Source of the DNA: Andreesenia angusta
GTDB lineage: Bacteria; Bacillota; Clostridia; Tissierellales; Gottschalkiaceae
Assembly: GCA_030537835.1 (NCBI GenBank)
Contig: JAUNVB010000004.1
Coordinates: 21,460 to 85,459, forward strand
Length of the DNA: 64,000 nucleotides
Direction of reading: 5' to 3'
Both the position numbers and the translations under genes were made by a program. Positions 9,642 to 20,672 of the stretch are shown in pieces. Each line of letters opens with the position of its first letter. Within the stretch, counting starts at the first letter, position 1. A model generated the notes under the pieces. It saw only the letters and a list, made by a program, of their open reading frames with translations, ran no database searches and was not told the origin of the DNA.

Positions 9642-9670
9642 ATTATATTAATAAGCCGGTTCTATGTCAA
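9642..9670 (-). promoter_or_regulatory. consensus sigma-A promoter of rpmH
   Basis: On the minus strand a perfect TTGACA (9670-9665) and a perfect TATAAT (9647-9642) are separated by 17 bases. The rpmH start lies ~90 bases downstream. Confidence 0.85.
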
Positions 9671-9699
9671 GATTTATAGTAATTAATCTATTTTTTAAA

Positions 9700-10030
9700 C
9701 TATTCACAACTTGTGGATAATGTTGATAAGTTTTATATGAAAACTGTTTATTCTGTTGATAAACTTGATTTATTCTGATATCATTATAATACTTGTTGAT
9801 AAGTTTATATATATTATTAACATTATTAACAGTTATTTATCTATCTTTTATTTTTGCTATAAACGTTGTAATATCAATATTTATCTCTATATGTATATTT
9901 ATAAATATTTCTTTATTTATCGGTTTATTAACAAATTACTTTAGCTTTTCCACAGAGTTATCCACAGAATATAGATTTTTATGTGGAAAACTCGATATTC
10001 CTAGTTCTGTCGCGAAATCTGTGGATAACT
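9700..10030. other. oriC, rpmH-dnaA part (DnaA-box cluster)
   Basis: The 500-base gap between rpmH and dnaA carries DnaA boxes in both orientations. Perfect matches to TTATCCACA or its complement are at 9712-9720, 9958-9966 and 10020-10028. One-mismatch copies are at 9721-9729, 9754-9762 and 9794-9802 (all TGTTGATAA), 9946-9954 and 9982-9990. The tract between about 9765 and 9940 is extremely A+T-rich. This is the upstream half of a bipartite Bacillus-type origin, and binding here probably also autoregulates dnaA. Confidence 0.9.
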
Positions 10031-10050
10031 TTTTTTATGGAGGATTTAAA

Positions 10051-11385
10051 ATGAAAAAAACTTTAGAAGAATTATGGACTGCAGCATTAGAAAACTTAAA
10101 AACTGAATTATCTGCTGTAAGTGTTAATACTTGGTTTCATACAGCAACACCTCTTCGTTTAAATGGAAATATTATAACTATAGGAGTTCCAAATGATTTC
10201 AGTGCTAAAGTCTGGAGCGAAAGATATGCGAATATGGTTGAAAATACTTTAAAAGATATTACTAATAATGACTATATCGTGGAAGTTAAAATGTTAGAAA
10301 AAAATCCTAGTCAAAAAACTCATATGGAAAATACTAGTAAAAATGATGGAACAGCGCAATTTACAACTTCTTTAAATCCTAAATATACCTTTGATCATTT
10401 TGTAATTGGAGAAAGTAATCGATTTGCACATGCAGCAGCTCTAGCAGCTGCAAAATCTCCTGGTGAAACTTATAATCCTCTATTCATATATGGTGGAGTT
10501 GGACTTGGAAAGACTCATCTTATGCAAGCTATAGGTAATTATATGCTACAAGAAAATCCTGAATTAAAAGTAGTATATGTTTCATCAGAAACTTTTACGA
10601 ATGATTTAATCAATTCAATACTTAAAGATAGAAATAGTCAATTTCGAGATAAATATCGAAATGTAGATGTATTATTAGTTGATGATGTGCAGTTTATTGC
10701 TGGTAAGGAAAGTACTCAAGAAGAATTTTTTCATACTTTTAATACTCTTTATGATGATAATAAACAGTTAGTAATGACCAGTGATAAACCACCAAAAGAA
10801 ATTCCAGAACTAGAGGAAAGAGTACGTTCTCGTTTTGAATGGGGGCTTAGTGCAGATATACAGCCACCAGATTTAGAAACTAGGATTGCAATATTAAAGA
10901 AAAAAGCAGAAATTGAAAGATTTTTCGTAAGTGATGAAGTCATGGTTTATATAGCAGAAAATATGAAATCTAATATAAGAGAATTAGAAGGAGCTCTTAC
11001 AAAAGTAATGGCTTATTCAACTCTTTCTAATCAAGATGCCACAATAAATCTAGCTGAAAAAGCTTTAAAAGATATTATGGTTGAAGCTAAGCCTAAAGAA
11101 ATTGATATAGAAATGATAAAAGAGATCATAGCAAAGCATTTTGGAATTACTGTAGAAGATTTAGAATCAAAGAAAAGACCTAAAAATATATCTTATCCTC
11201 GTCAAATAGCTATGCATTTAGCTAGAGATTTAACCGATTTATCTCTTCCTAAGATAGGAGAGGCTTTTGGTGGAAGAGATCATACAACTGTAATTTATGC
11301 TTACGATAAAATTGAAAAAGATAAGGAAATAGATGAGTTATTTAGAAATGAATTTAATATAATACTCAAAAAAATTACAGATTAA
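10051..11385 (+). CDS. dnaA: chromosomal replication initiator protein DnaA
   Basis: The 444-residue protein has the N-terminal DnaB/SirA-interaction domain, a short linker, the AAA+ domain (Walker A GGVGLGKTHL near residue 150; Walker B VDVLLVDDVQF; sensor segments), and the C-terminal helix-turn-helix with the box-reading signature GGRDHTTVIYA near residue 410. It melts oriC and recruits the helicase. The ATG at 10051 is preceded by ATGGAGGATT; the open frame extends further into the DnaA-box region but that part is not coding. DnaA boxes on both sides point to autoregulation. Confidence 0.98.
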   Translation: MKKTLEELWTAALENLKTELSAVSVNTWFHTATPLRLNGNIITIGVPNDFSAKVWSERYANMVENTLKDITNNDYIVEVKMLEKNPSQKTHMENTSKNDGTAQFTTSLNPKYTFDHFVIGESNRFAHAAALAAAKSPGETYNPLFIYGGVGLGKTHLMQAIGNYMLQENPELKVVYVSSETFTNDLINSILKDRNSQFRDKYRNVDVLLVDDVQFIAGKESTQEEFFHTFNTLYDDNKQLVMTSDKPPKEIPELEERVRSRFEWGLSADIQPPDLETRIAILKKKAEIERFFVSDEVMVYIAENMKSNIRELEGALTKVMAYSTLSNQDATINLAEKALKDIMVEAKPKEIDIEMIKEIIAKHFGITVEDLESKKRPKNISYPRQIAMHLARDLTDLSLPKIGEAFGGRDHTTVIYAYDKIEKDKEIDELFRNEFNIILKKITD

Positions 11386-11640
11386 TCCACAATGCCTGTG
11401 GATAAGTCTTAATATCTGTGGATAATTAGATCAATTATGTGGATAAGTTTTTTTAGAAAATTTTATAAATTTTTGAACTGTTTATAATTCAGTTCATATT
11501 AACACTCTTATTAACATTTTATCCACAGCTTAAATAGCTTAATTTCAAATGTTTTTAATAGTTATAAACATATTCACAGCTACTACTACTACTACTATCT
11601 TTAGTATTTATAATAATAATATGTAATTTGCATAAAAAAG
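11383..11640. other. oriC, dnaA-dnaN part (DnaA boxes and unwinding region)
   Basis: Downstream of dnaA, perfect DnaA boxes lie at 11397-11405, 11417-11425 and 11438-11446 (all TGTGGATAA) and at 11519-11527 (TTATCCACA); a one-mismatch box overlaps the dnaA stop at 11383-11391. A weak box (ATATTCACA, 11570-11578) directly precedes the DnaA-trio tract, and the A+T-rich stretch after it (about 11600-11645) is the likely DNA unwinding element. The arrangement matches the Bacillus subtilis dnaA-dnaN origin half. Confidence 0.88.
11580..11599 (+). repeat. DnaA-trio element
   Basis: Five perfect TAC triplets (11581-11595) followed by TAT lie two bases after the last weak DnaA box and just before the A+T-rich unwinding region. 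This is the position and composition of the DnaA-trio that guides DnaA onto a single strand in B. subtilis. Confidence 0.75.
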
Positions 11641-11683
11641 TTATTAGATTCAATCTAAAAAAATAAGAAATGGAGATGAGATC

Positions 11684-12802
11684 TTGAAAATAACTATTAG
11701 TCAAAAAGAATTTAATAAATCACTTAGTAATGCATTAAAAATAGTTGAAAGAAGTACTACTATGCCAATTTTGAAAGGGATAAAATTAGAAGTAAAAGAT
11801 AATAGATTATATATATCGGCAACAGATTTATTAATTTCTATAGAATCTAGTATTTCTGGTTTAGATGATGAATATGAGAATGGAAGTCTTGTTGTTGAAT
11901 CTGCAAATATACTTCTAGAAATAATAAAGAGACTTCCAGACGAAAATATTAAACTCAATACTGATCTTATGAATAATCTAAATGTACATTGCAATTATTC
12001 AGATTTTACTTTAAATGGACTGTCTTCAGATGAATATCCTGAGTGGCCTGAAGTTGATAGTAATCAGTCTTTTCAAATTGAAAAAGACTTACTAATGGAT
12101 ATGATAAGTAAGACTGAATTTGCTATATCTAATGACCAAGCTAGACCAGTTTTAACAGGGGCTTTATTAGAAATAGATAATAATGAAATTGTTTTAGTTT
12201 CCTTAGATGGCTATAGATTAGCTGTGAGAAAGTCTAAATTAGATAATTTTGATAAGAATATTTCAATTATAATACCAGGAAAAGCTATTAGAAAACTTTT
12301 AGATATTTTAAAAACTATAAAAACAGACAGTGAAAATATAGAAATAAAATCATCAGAAAATCATATAGTTATAAATATGGGAGAAACGACTATGGTATCA
12401 AGGTTACTTGACGGTCACTTCCTATCGTATAAAGATATTATAAGAAATGAATACAATACGAAAGTTACAATAGATAAAAATGATTTTAAATTAGCATTGG
12501 AAAGAGCATCATATATAGATAGAGAAGGTCATAATAGTTTGATTAAGCTAAAGATAGAATCTGACAGACTAGTCATACGATCAAATTCTGATACAGGTGA
12601 TATAAATGAAATAATTCTATGTGAAATAGAAGGAGAACCTATTGAAATTGCTTTTAATACTAGATATATACTGGATGGTGTAAAGGTTATAGATACAGAA
12701 AAAATTAATATGTATCTTATTGGAGATGTTCATCCATGTATAATAAATCCTGAGAATGACCCTATGTACACATATCTAATATTACCTGTACGACTTGCTT
12801 AA
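11684..12802 (+). CDS. dnaN: DNA polymerase III beta subunit (sliding clamp)
   Basis: The 372-residue protein has the three-domain beta-clamp architecture and normal length. Recognisable pieces are the N-terminal TTMPILKGIKLEV, the central ARPVLTGALLEI (about residue 158) and the C-terminal HPCIINPENDPMYTYLILPVRL, which forms the partner-binding pocket. The dimeric ring tethers polymerase to DNA. The start is TTG at 11684 with GGAGATGAG upstream. It follows oriC and ends in an unusually strong terminator. Confidence 0.96.
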   Translation: MKITISQKEFNKSLSNALKIVERSTTMPILKGIKLEVKDNRLYISATDLLISIESSISGLDDEYENGSLVVESANILLEIIKRLPDENIKLNTDLMNNLNVHCNYSDFTLNGLSSDEYPEWPEVDSNQSFQIEKDLLMDMISKTEFAISNDQARPVLTGALLEIDNNEIVLVSLDGYRLAVRKSKLDNFDKNISIIIPGKAIRKLLDILKTIKTDSENIEIKSSENHIVINMGETTMVSRLLDGHFLSYKDIIRNEYNTKVTIDKNDFKLALERASYIDREGHNSLIKLKIESDRLVIRSNSDTGDINEIILCEIEGEPIEIAFNTRYILDGVKVIDTEKINMYLIGDVHPCIINPENDPMYTYLILPVRLA

Positions 12803-12820
12803 TAAATATGGCATTTAATA

Positions 12821-12868
12821 AAAATATCCACTTAGAAATTAGTTTAATTTCTAAGTGGATATTTTTTA
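12821..12868 (+). terminator. strong intrinsic terminator after dnaN
   Basis: A perfect 21-bp stem (12821-12841 with 12845-12865) with a three-base loop (GTT) leads into a T-rich tail. It separates dnaN from the yaaA-recF-gyrB unit. Confidence 0.9.
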
Positions 12869-12892
12869 TTAGAAAATTAAGATATTATAGTA

Positions 12893-12922
12893 CTGATATA
12901 AAATCTTAGAATATGTTATAAT
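12893..12922 (+). promoter_or_regulatory. promoter of yaaA-recF-remB-gyrB
   Basis: An extended -10 element TGTTATAAT ends at 12922, and CTGATA lies 18 bases upstream of its hexamer. It directly follows the dnaN terminator and precedes yaaA by ~35 bases. Confidence 0.55.
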
Positions 12923-12956
12923 ATAGCAGTAAGTATATTAATTTAAGGATGATAAA

Positions 12957-13169
12957 ATGAAAAAAATACAGATAAAAGATGAATATATAAAACTAGATCA
13001 ATTTTTAAAATATGTTGGAATAACTGGTACTGGTGGAGAAAGTAAAAATATAATAAAAGATGAATATGTATTAGTCAATAATGAAATAGTTACTCAAAGA
13101 GGCAAAAAATTGAAATCAGGAGATATAATAAGTATAGTGAATGGTGATGAAAAATATATTATAGAATAG
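12957..13169 (+). CDS. yaaA: S4-domain RNA-binding protein YaaA
   Basis: The 70-residue protein is a single S4 fold: YIKLDQFLKYVGITGTGGESK near the N-terminus, then the ILVNNEIVTQRGKKL-like segment (VLVNNEIVTQRGKKLKSGD, about residues 40-58). YaaA/RlbA is linked to assembly of the 50S subunit and always precedes recF in this locus. ATG start with AAGGATG upstream; recF begins ten bases after its stop. Confidence 0.9.
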   Translation: MKKIQIKDEYIKLDQFLKYVGITGTGGESKNIIKDEYVLVNNEIVTQRGKKLKSGDIISIVNGDEKYIIE

Positions 13170-13179
13170 AGGGGTTTTT

Positions 13180-14283
13180 TTGCGCGTTAAAGAATTAAAA
13201 TTGATTAATTTTAGAAACTATAAAAAATTAAAATTAGCTCTTAATCCTAGACTTAATGTATTTTTAGGAGATAATGCGCAGGGGAAAACTAATCTTTTAG
13301 AGTCAATTTATATTGCTGCACTAGGTAAATCATATAAAACTAATAGAGATAGAGAGATTATAAATTTAGATAAAGAACAGGGATATCTTGGTTTAAAACT
13401 AGATACTAATAGAGGCGAAAGATTAATAGAAATTAAATTTGATATAAATAATCCCAAAAGAGTAAAAATTAACAGGATAGAACTTGAACGTATTAATGAT
13501 ATATTAGGAAATTTAAATATTGTAATATTCTCTCCAGAAGATCTTAAATTGATAAAGGGAGGACCATCTGAAAGGAGAGATTTCTTAGATAATGAAATAT
13601 CCCAAATAAAGCCTTTATATAGATATAATATACAAAAATATAATAGTATTTTATATCAGAGAAATAAGATATTAAAATCTAATAATAAAGGATTACTAGA
13701 TACCCTTGAAATATGGGATGAGCAGATGATTGAATATGGCAGTTATATAATAAGTGAAAGAATAAAGTTTATAAATAAACTCAGAAGAATTTCTAAGAGA
13801 ATTCATAAGGATATATCGAATGGGAAAGAAGAATTAGAAATAAATTATAATTCATCAATACCTTTTAAAAATGATAATTTAGAAGATATAAAGAATAATT
13901 ATAAGATAAGTTTAAAAAATAATATTTCAGAAGATATTGAAAGACGAAGTACTGGTAGAGGAATTCATAAAGATGATTTAGAAATACTAGTTGATGATAA
14001 ATTATGCAGGAATTATTGTTCACAAGGACAACAGAGAACAGCCTCACTTTCATTAAAACTTGCAGAAGTCGATTTGATAAAAGAAGAGATAGGTGAATAT
14101 CCTGTTATACTACTAGATGATGTACTATCAGAATTAGATATGAATAGAAGAACTAAATTAATTTCTTCATTTCAAGATATTCAAATTATAATTACTTCTA
14201 CAGATGATATAGATTTAGAAGACTATAGAGGAAAGAAAAGAAGTACCTTTATTATAAAAGAAGGTACTGTTTATCAGGAGTGA
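13180..14283 (+). CDS. recF: DNA replication and repair protein RecF
   Basis: The 367-residue SMC-like ATPase has the N-terminal LKLINFRNYK, Walker A GDNAQGKTNLLE (about residues 30-41), the ABC signature region with SQGQQRTASLSLKLAE (about 283-298) and Walker B PVILLDDVLSELD. RecF loads RecA on gapped DNA with RecO and RecR; recR is at 61639. The start is TTG at 13180 after GAGGGG. It lies between yaaA and remB, as in Bacillus. Confidence 0.96.
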   Translation: MRVKELKLINFRNYKKLKLALNPRLNVFLGDNAQGKTNLLESIYIAALGKSYKTNRDREIINLDKEQGYLGLKLDTNRGERLIEIKFDINNPKRVKINRIELERINDILGNLNIVIFSPEDLKLIKGGPSERRDFLDNEISQIKPLYRYNIQKYNSILYQRNKILKSNNKGLLDTLEIWDEQMIEYGSYIISERIKFINKLRRISKRIHKDISNGKEELEINYNSSIPFKNDNLEDIKNNYKISLKNNISEDIERRSTGRGIHKDDLEILVDDKLCRNYCSQGQQRTASLSLKLAEVDLIKEEIGEYPVILLDDVLSELDMNRRTKLISSFQDIQIIITSTDDIDLEDYRGKKRSTFIIKEGTVYQE

Positions 14284-14287
14284 TATA

Positions 14288-14572
14288 ATGTATATTCATA
14301 TTGGAAAAAATTGCGCAATTCCTGAAGAAAATATAATTGCAATAATTGACAAAAAAAATATGTATAATTCAGACATAAATAAGGAGTTTCTAAATATTGC
14401 ATCCGATGAAGGGTTTGTTGAAAACCTAGCTGAAAAAAAAGAAATAAAATCATATATAATAACAGAGGAAATGAGTAAATATAGTAAAAAAAACTATATG
14501 AAGACAAAAATTTATGCGTCAAATATTTCCTCAACTACTCTTATGAAGAGAGTAAACTATAATATTTTTTAG
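14288..14572 (+). CDS. remB: RemB/YaaB (DUF370) family protein
   Basis: The 94-residue protein begins MYIHIGKNCAIPEENIIAI, the DUF370 pattern of B. subtilis RemB, and ends with short TLMKR-type segments. RemA paralogues are DNA-binding regulators of matrix and osmoprotection genes; the role of RemB is less clear. It starts four bases after recF, with a GGAGTGATATA ribosome site at the recF end, and precedes gyrB, which is its normal position. Confidence 0.85.
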   Translation: MYIHIGKNCAIPEENIIAIIDKKNMYNSDINKEFLNIASDEGFVENLAEKKEIKSYIITEEMSKYSKKNYMKTKIYASNISSTTLMKRVNYNIF

Positions 14573-14588
14573 TTGTTTTAGTGTTTAA

Positions 14589-16511
<1,923 letters not shown>

Positions 16512-16521
16512 TAATTATATA

Positions 16522-16538
16522 AGTTTCACATGAAAACT
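16522..16538. other. parS-like palindrome in the gyrB-gyrA spacer
   Basis: The sequence AGTTTCACATGAAAACT contains TTTCA-CA-TGAAA, one base away from the core TTTCACGTGAAA of the Firmicute parS site. It lies ~6 kb from oriC, where parS sites usually occur. It could bind the ParB/Noc protein encoded at 2327-3136; the mismatches make this tentative. Confidence 0.35.
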
Positions 16539-16579
16539 AAATAAATAATATTATAATAAATATGGTATATATAGTGAAT

Positions 16580-16610
16580 AAGCCAATCTAATACAGATTA
16601 GGCTTTTTTC
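16580..16610 (+). terminator. intrinsic terminator after gyrB
   Basis: AAGCCAATCT pairs with AGATT-(A)-GGCTT across a five-base loop and is followed by a run of T. Confidence 0.8.
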
Positions 16611-16626
16611 ATTTTATCAATATATA

Positions 16627-16635
16627 TGTTATAAT
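16627..16635 (+). promoter_or_regulatory. extended -10 element for gyrA
   Basis: TGTTATAAT is a full extended -10 box 38 bases before the gyrA start. No convincing -35 box lies 17 bases upstream, where the tail of the gyrB terminator is. Confidence 0.45.
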
Positions 16636-16673
16636 TAGAAGTATGAAAACTCTAAAGTGAGGGAAGTAAATTT

Positions 16674-19118
16674 ATGGATGAAAATTTAAAAATAGATGGT
16701 AGTATTACAAATATAAATTTAGAAGATGAAATGAAAAAGTCGTATTTAGACTATGCTATGAGCGTAATTGTAAGCAGAGCATTGCCAGATGTGAGAGATG
16801 GAATGAAACCAGTTCATAGAAGGATAATATATTCTATGAATAACTTGGGAATTTATCCGGATAAACCTCATAGAAAGAGTGCAAGAATCGTAGGAGATGT
16901 ACTAGGTAAATATCATCCTCATGGTGATTCAGCTGTATACGATGCTATGGTTAGATTAGCTCAGGACTTTTCAACTAGATACCTTTTAGTTGATGGACAT
17001 GGTAATTTTGGTTCTGTTGATGGAGATAGCGCAGCAGCTATGCGTTATACAGAAGCTAGAATGTCAAAATTATCACTTCATCTATTGAGAGATATAGATA
17101 AGGAAACAGTAGACTATCAACCTAACTTTGATGAATCTGATAAAGAACCTATAGTACTTCCAAGTAGATTTCCAAATTTATTAGTAAATGGTTCATCAGG
17201 TATAGCAGTTGGGATGGCTACTTCTATTCCTCCACATAATCTAGATGAAGTAATAGATGCTATAGTCAAGATGATAGAGAATCCTTCTATAGAGATTGAA
17301 GAGATAATAAAGTATATAAAGGGACCTGACTTTCCAACGGGAGCAACTATACTAGGTAAGGAAGATATAAGAAATGCATATAGAACTGGAAGAGGAAAGG
17401 TTACAGTAAGAGCAAAATCTTTTATAGAAGAAAGTGGAAAAGGTAGATCTTCAATTATAATAACAGAGATTCCTTATCAAGTTAATAAAGCGAGAGTTAT
17501 TGAAAAAATTGCTGAATTGGTAAGAGATAAAAAAATTGAAGGAATTGCAGATTTAAGAGATGAATCTAATAGAGAAGGTATGAGAATTGTAATAGATGTA
17601 AAGAGAGAAGTAAATCCTAATATAGTTCTCAATAATTTATATAAATACACTCAACTTCAAGATACTTTTAGTATAATTATGTTAGCATTAGTTGATAATA
17701 TACCTAGAGTTCTAAATATAAAAGAAGTCATAAAGCATTATCTAGATCATCAATATGAGATAATAGTCAGAAGAACTAGATATGATCTAAATAAATCAGA
17801 AGAAAGAGCACATATTTTAGAAGGATTAAGAATAGCTCTAGATAGAATTGAAGAGATAATAGAAACGATCAGAGGATCGAATAATACCCAAGAGGCGAGA
17901 GAAAAGCTTATTGAAAACTTTGGACTTTCTGAAAAACAAGCACAAGCTATATTAGATATGAGACTTCAGAGACTTACAGGTTTAGAAAGAGGAAAAATAG
18001 AAGAAGAATATCAAAAATTATTATTAGAGATAAAAAATCTAAAAGAAATATTAGCTAGTGATGAAAAAATATATGGAATAATAAAAGATGAATTATTAGA
18101 AATAAGAGATGAATTTGGTGATGAAAGAAGAACTGAAATTATAGGGTATGAAGGTGAAGTAGATATAGAAGATTTAATTGAAGAAGAAGAAGTAGTAATA
18201 AATCTAACTCATCTAGGATATATTAAAAGGATGCCAGAAGATACTTATAAGATTCAAAGAAGAGGTGGAAGAGGTATTTCTGGAGCAAATACTAGAGAAG
18301 AAGATTTTGTAGAAAGTATTTTTACTTGTTCAACTCACGATGATGTTCTATTTTTTACTAGTAAGGGAAAAGTTTATAATCTCAAGGGTTATGAAATACC
18401 AGAAGCTTCAAGACAGGCAAGAGGTACTGCTATTATAAATTTATTAGAATTAGAAAGTGATGAAAAGATAAATACAATAATACCTATAAAAGAGTTCGTA
18501 GATGATTCTTATTTAACTATTGTAACTAAATTAGGATTGATTAAAAGAGTTCATTTAGAAGCATTTAAGAATATTAGAAAAAATGGTCTAATAGTAATAA
18601 GATTAAGAGAAGAAGATGAGCTATTGGCTGTTAGAAAATCAAGCGGTGAAGATGAAGTAATAGTCATAACTAGAAATGGATTTGCTATAAGATTTGATGA
18701 AAATGAGTCAAGAGTTATGGGAAGAACTGCAATGGGCGTTAAAGCACTTAATTTAAAAGATAATGATTATGTTGTTGGTGTAGATTTAATAAGAAAAGAT
18801 GATTTAGAGGATAAAGAACTTTTAGTAATAAGTGAAAATGGATATGGAAAGAGGACATCTATAGATGAATATACTACACAGAAGAGAGGCGGAATAGGCT
18901 TAAAGACATATCATGTTAGAAAGAGAACAGGAAAATTAGTATGCGGTAAAATTGTTTCTGAAGAAGATGAAATAATAATAACATCAATTAATGGGACAAT
19001 AATAAGACTTAATGTTTCTGATATTTCCCAACTCAGCAGAGCTACTCAAGGAGTTAGACTGATGAAAATAGCAGAATCGGATAAAGTATCATCAGTAGCA
19101 AAATTAGAGTCAGAATAA
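16674..19118 (+). CDS. gyrA: DNA gyrase subunit A
   Basis: The 814-residue protein has the breakage-reunion domain with the quinolone-region sequence ([17 protein letters not shown]) and the active-site Tyr in AAMRYTEAR, a coiled-coil gate, and a C-terminal beta-pinwheel of six blades. The GyrA box [11 protein letters not shown] near 525 separates it from ParC. At the quinolone-determining positions it has Ser-Ala? replaced by HGDSAVYD, the wild-type-like Ser and Asp context. A GAGGGAAG ribosome site precedes the ATG. It is followed by the rsbV-rsbW-sigB module, the same neighbourhood as in Clostridioides difficile. Confidence 0.97.
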   Translation: MDENLKIDGSITNINLEDEMKKSYLDYAMSVIVSRALPDVRDGMKPVHRRIIYSMNNLGIYPDKPHRKSARIVGDVLGKYHPHGDSAVYDAMVRLAQDFSTRYLLVDGHGNFGSVDGDSAAAMRYTEARMSKLSLHLLRDIDKETVDYQPNFDESDKEPIVLPSRFPNLLVNGSSGIAVGMATSIPPHNLDEVIDAIVKMIENPSIEIEEIIKYIKGPDFPTGATILGKEDIRNAYRTGRGKVTVRAKSFIEESGKGRSSIIITEIPYQVNKARVIEKIAELVRDKKIEGIADLRDESNREGMRIVIDVKREVNPNIVLNNLYKYTQLQDTFSIIMLALVDNIPRVLNIKEVIKHYLDHQYEIIVRRTRYDLNKSEERAHILEGLRIALDRIEEIIETIRGSNNTQEAREKLIENFGLSEKQAQAILDMRLQRLTGLERGKIEEEYQKLLLEIKNLKEILASDEKIYGIIKDELLEIRDEFGDERRTEIIGYEGEVDIEDLIEEEEVVINLTHLGYIKRMPEDTYKIQRRGGRGISGANTREEDFVESIFTCSTHDDVLFFTSKGKVYNLKGYEIPEASRQARGTAIINLLELESDEKINTIIPIKEFVDDSYLTIVTKLGLIKRVHLEAFKNIRKNGLIVIRLREEDELLAVRKSSGEDEVIVITRNGFAIRFDENESRVMGRTAMGVKALNLKDNDYVVGVDLIRKDDLEDKELLVISENGYGKRTSIDEYTTQKRGGIGLKTYHVRKRTGKLVCGKIVSEEDEIIITSINGTIIRLNVSDISQLSRATQGVRLMKIAESDKVSSVAKLESE

Positions 19119-19159
19119 TATATTATATATAATCGTATAGAGTTTATGGAGGGAAGAGT

Positions 19160-19477
19160 ATGTCTTTAAAAATTCAAGAAACTTTTGATGAGAAAAGCAA
19201 TGAGCTAATATTGAGCCCTATAGGTGAAATAGATATATATACATCGGAACAATTTAAAAAAACATTATTAGATAATATATCTAAGGTAAAAGATAGAATT
19301 ATAGTAGATTGTGAATCTTTAGAATTTATTGATAGCACTGGACTTGGAGCTTTAGTTTCTGTATTAAAGGATTCGCAAGAAAACAATAAAGAAATTGTAT
19401 TAAGAAAAGTAAAACCTAATATAAAGAAATTATTATTTCTCACAAAACTAGATGAAGTATTTAAAATAGAGGATTGA
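19160..19477 (+). CDS. rsbV: anti-sigma factor antagonist (RsbV/SpoIIAA family)
   Basis: The 105-residue STAS-domain protein has the phosphorylatable serine in FIDSTGLGAL (S59), where its partner kinase acts in the RsbV/SpoIIAA partner-switch. Unphosphorylated antagonist binds the anti-sigma factor and frees the sigma factor. GGAGGGAAG precedes the ATG. It is the first gene of a tight three-gene module with an RsbW-like protein one base later and a SigB-family sigma factor. Confidence 0.9.
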   Translation: MSLKIQETFDEKSNELILSPIGEIDIYTSEQFKKTLLDNISKVKDRIIVDCESLEFIDSTGLGALVSVLKDSQENNKEIVLRKVKPNIKKLLFLTKLDEVFKIED

Positions 19478-19478
19478 T

Positions 19479-19877
19479 ATGATGAATGAAAAAATCGAAT
19501 TAATAATACCAGCTAAAGCTGAAAATATCAGTGTTGCAAGACTTACTGCTTCATCAATAGGTATGAAGATGAAATTAAGCATAGATGAAATTGAAGATAT
19601 AAAACTTTGCGTTGGTGAAGCATGTAATATTCTTTTACAAAAAAGCAATATAGATAAAGATGATAGCATATATATAGAATTTTTAATTTCTGAAGATATA
19701 GATATTTCAGTATCTACTAAGAAATCGAAATCTAAAAAAAGTATAGAGTTTGTAAACGACAAGGAATTAACTTATGCAAGAATGATATTGCAAACGCTTA
19801 TGGACTGTGTGGAAGTCGATCTGAATGATGATATTAAAATTATTATGAAAAAAGATATGGAGAAAATTGATGAGTGA
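19479..19877 (+). CDS. rsbW: RsbW/SpoIIAB-like anti-sigma factor with a degenerate ATPase site
   Basis: The 132-residue product aligns by position and pattern with RsbW-type GHKL serine kinases (DEIEDIKLCVGEACNILL, the N-box region, at about residues 35-52, and LTYARMILQTLMD near 99-111). Family members normally read EAxTNAxxHAY and GLGLFLIxTLMD at these places. The glycine-rich G2 loop and a DxGxG motif are not seen here, so ATP binding or kinase activity may be weak or lost. It still sits between antagonist and sigma factor genes and probably sequesters the sigma factor. It overlaps sigB by eight bases. Confidence 0.8.
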   Translation: MMNEKIELIIPAKAENISVARLTASSIGMKMKLSIDEIEDIKLCVGEACNILLQKSNIDKDDSIYIEFLISEDIDISVSTKKSKSKKSIEFVNDKELTYARMILQTLMDCVEVDLNDDIKIIMKKDMEKIDE

Positions 19878-20664
19878 TAAAAATTCTGATAATTTAACTT
19901 TGCAAGAGATTTCTGAAGCTGATACAAAGGATTTATTTAGGTTTTTTTCAGAAAATGAAGATAAAAGGATAAGAGAAGAACTCATTTCTCGACATATGTA
20001 TATAGCAGAAATATTATCTAAAAAGTATGCTAATAAAGGAATAGACTATGATGATATATATCAAGTTGCATGTATAGGCCTTATATATGCTGTTGATAGA
20101 TTCAAAGTAGAGAAAGGTTATGAATTTTCAAGCTTTGCTACACCGACAATAATAGGAGAGATAAAAAAACATTTCAGAGATAAAGGTTGGTCAATTAGAG
20201 TTCCTAGAAGAATTCAAGAATTATCTCAAAAAGTAAATGTAGCTAGAACTAATTTAAGTCAGGAATTACAGAGATCACCTACTATAGAAGAAATAGCAGA
20301 ATACTTAAATTGTTCAGAAGAAAATATTTTAGAAGTTATGGAAGCTAGAAAAGTATATACTCCTAAATCTTTAGATATCACTTATGAATCTGATGGAGAT
20401 GATAAAGATATCTCATTATTAGATTTAATAGGTGAAGATGATATTGAATTTTCTAGAATTGAAAATAAGGATTTTATAGCTAAAGCAACTCTAAAGTTAA
20501 ATGAAGTAGAAAGAAAAATTATAGAGGATAGATATTTCTATAAGAAAACACAGATTGATATAGCTAATGATTTAGGAATATCTCAGATGACAGTATCAAG
20601 AATGGAAAAAAAGATAATATCTAAATTCAGAAAAGAATTGGAAAGAACGAATTTAATTAATTAG
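19870..20664 (+). CDS. sigB: RNA polymerase sigma factor, SigB/SigF family
   Basis: The ~264-residue protein has regions 2 (DDIYQVACIGLIYAVDRF; FSSFATPTIIGEIKKHFRD), 3 (SIRVPRRIQEL, PTIEEIAEYL) and 4 (LGISQMTVSRMEKKI), without region 1.1. This is the SigB/SigF/SigG group. Position after gyrA and with rsbV-rsbW makes a general-stress SigB more likely than forespore SigF, but SpoIIAA-SpoIIAB-SigF has the same gene order. The ATG at 19870 overlaps the end of rsbW and is preceded by GGAG; a TTG one codon upstream is possible. Confidence 0.9.
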   Translation: MSDKNSDNLTLQEISEADTKDLFRFFSENEDKRIREELISRHMYIAEILSKKYANKGIDYDDIYQVACIGLIYAVDRFKVEKGYEFSSFATPTIIGEIKKHFRDKGWSIRVPRRIQELSQKVNVARTNLSQELQRSPTIEEIAEYLNCSEENILEVMEARKVYTPKSLDITYESDGDDKDISLLDLIGEDDIEFSRIENKDFIAKATLKLNEVERKIIEDRYFYKKTQIDIANDLGISQMTVSRMEKKIISKFRKELERTNLIN

Positions 20665-20672
20665 ATAAAAAG

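Noticed and set aside
9793..10050. Possible 86-residue N-terminal extension of dnaA
   Set aside because: It runs through DnaA boxes and the A+T-rich origin region, has no ribosome site, and homologues start at the ATG at 10051, which has a good one.
11581..11598. TAC repeats as a simple microsatellite
   Set aside because: Their exact position between a DnaA box and the unwinding region matches the functional DnaA-trio element.
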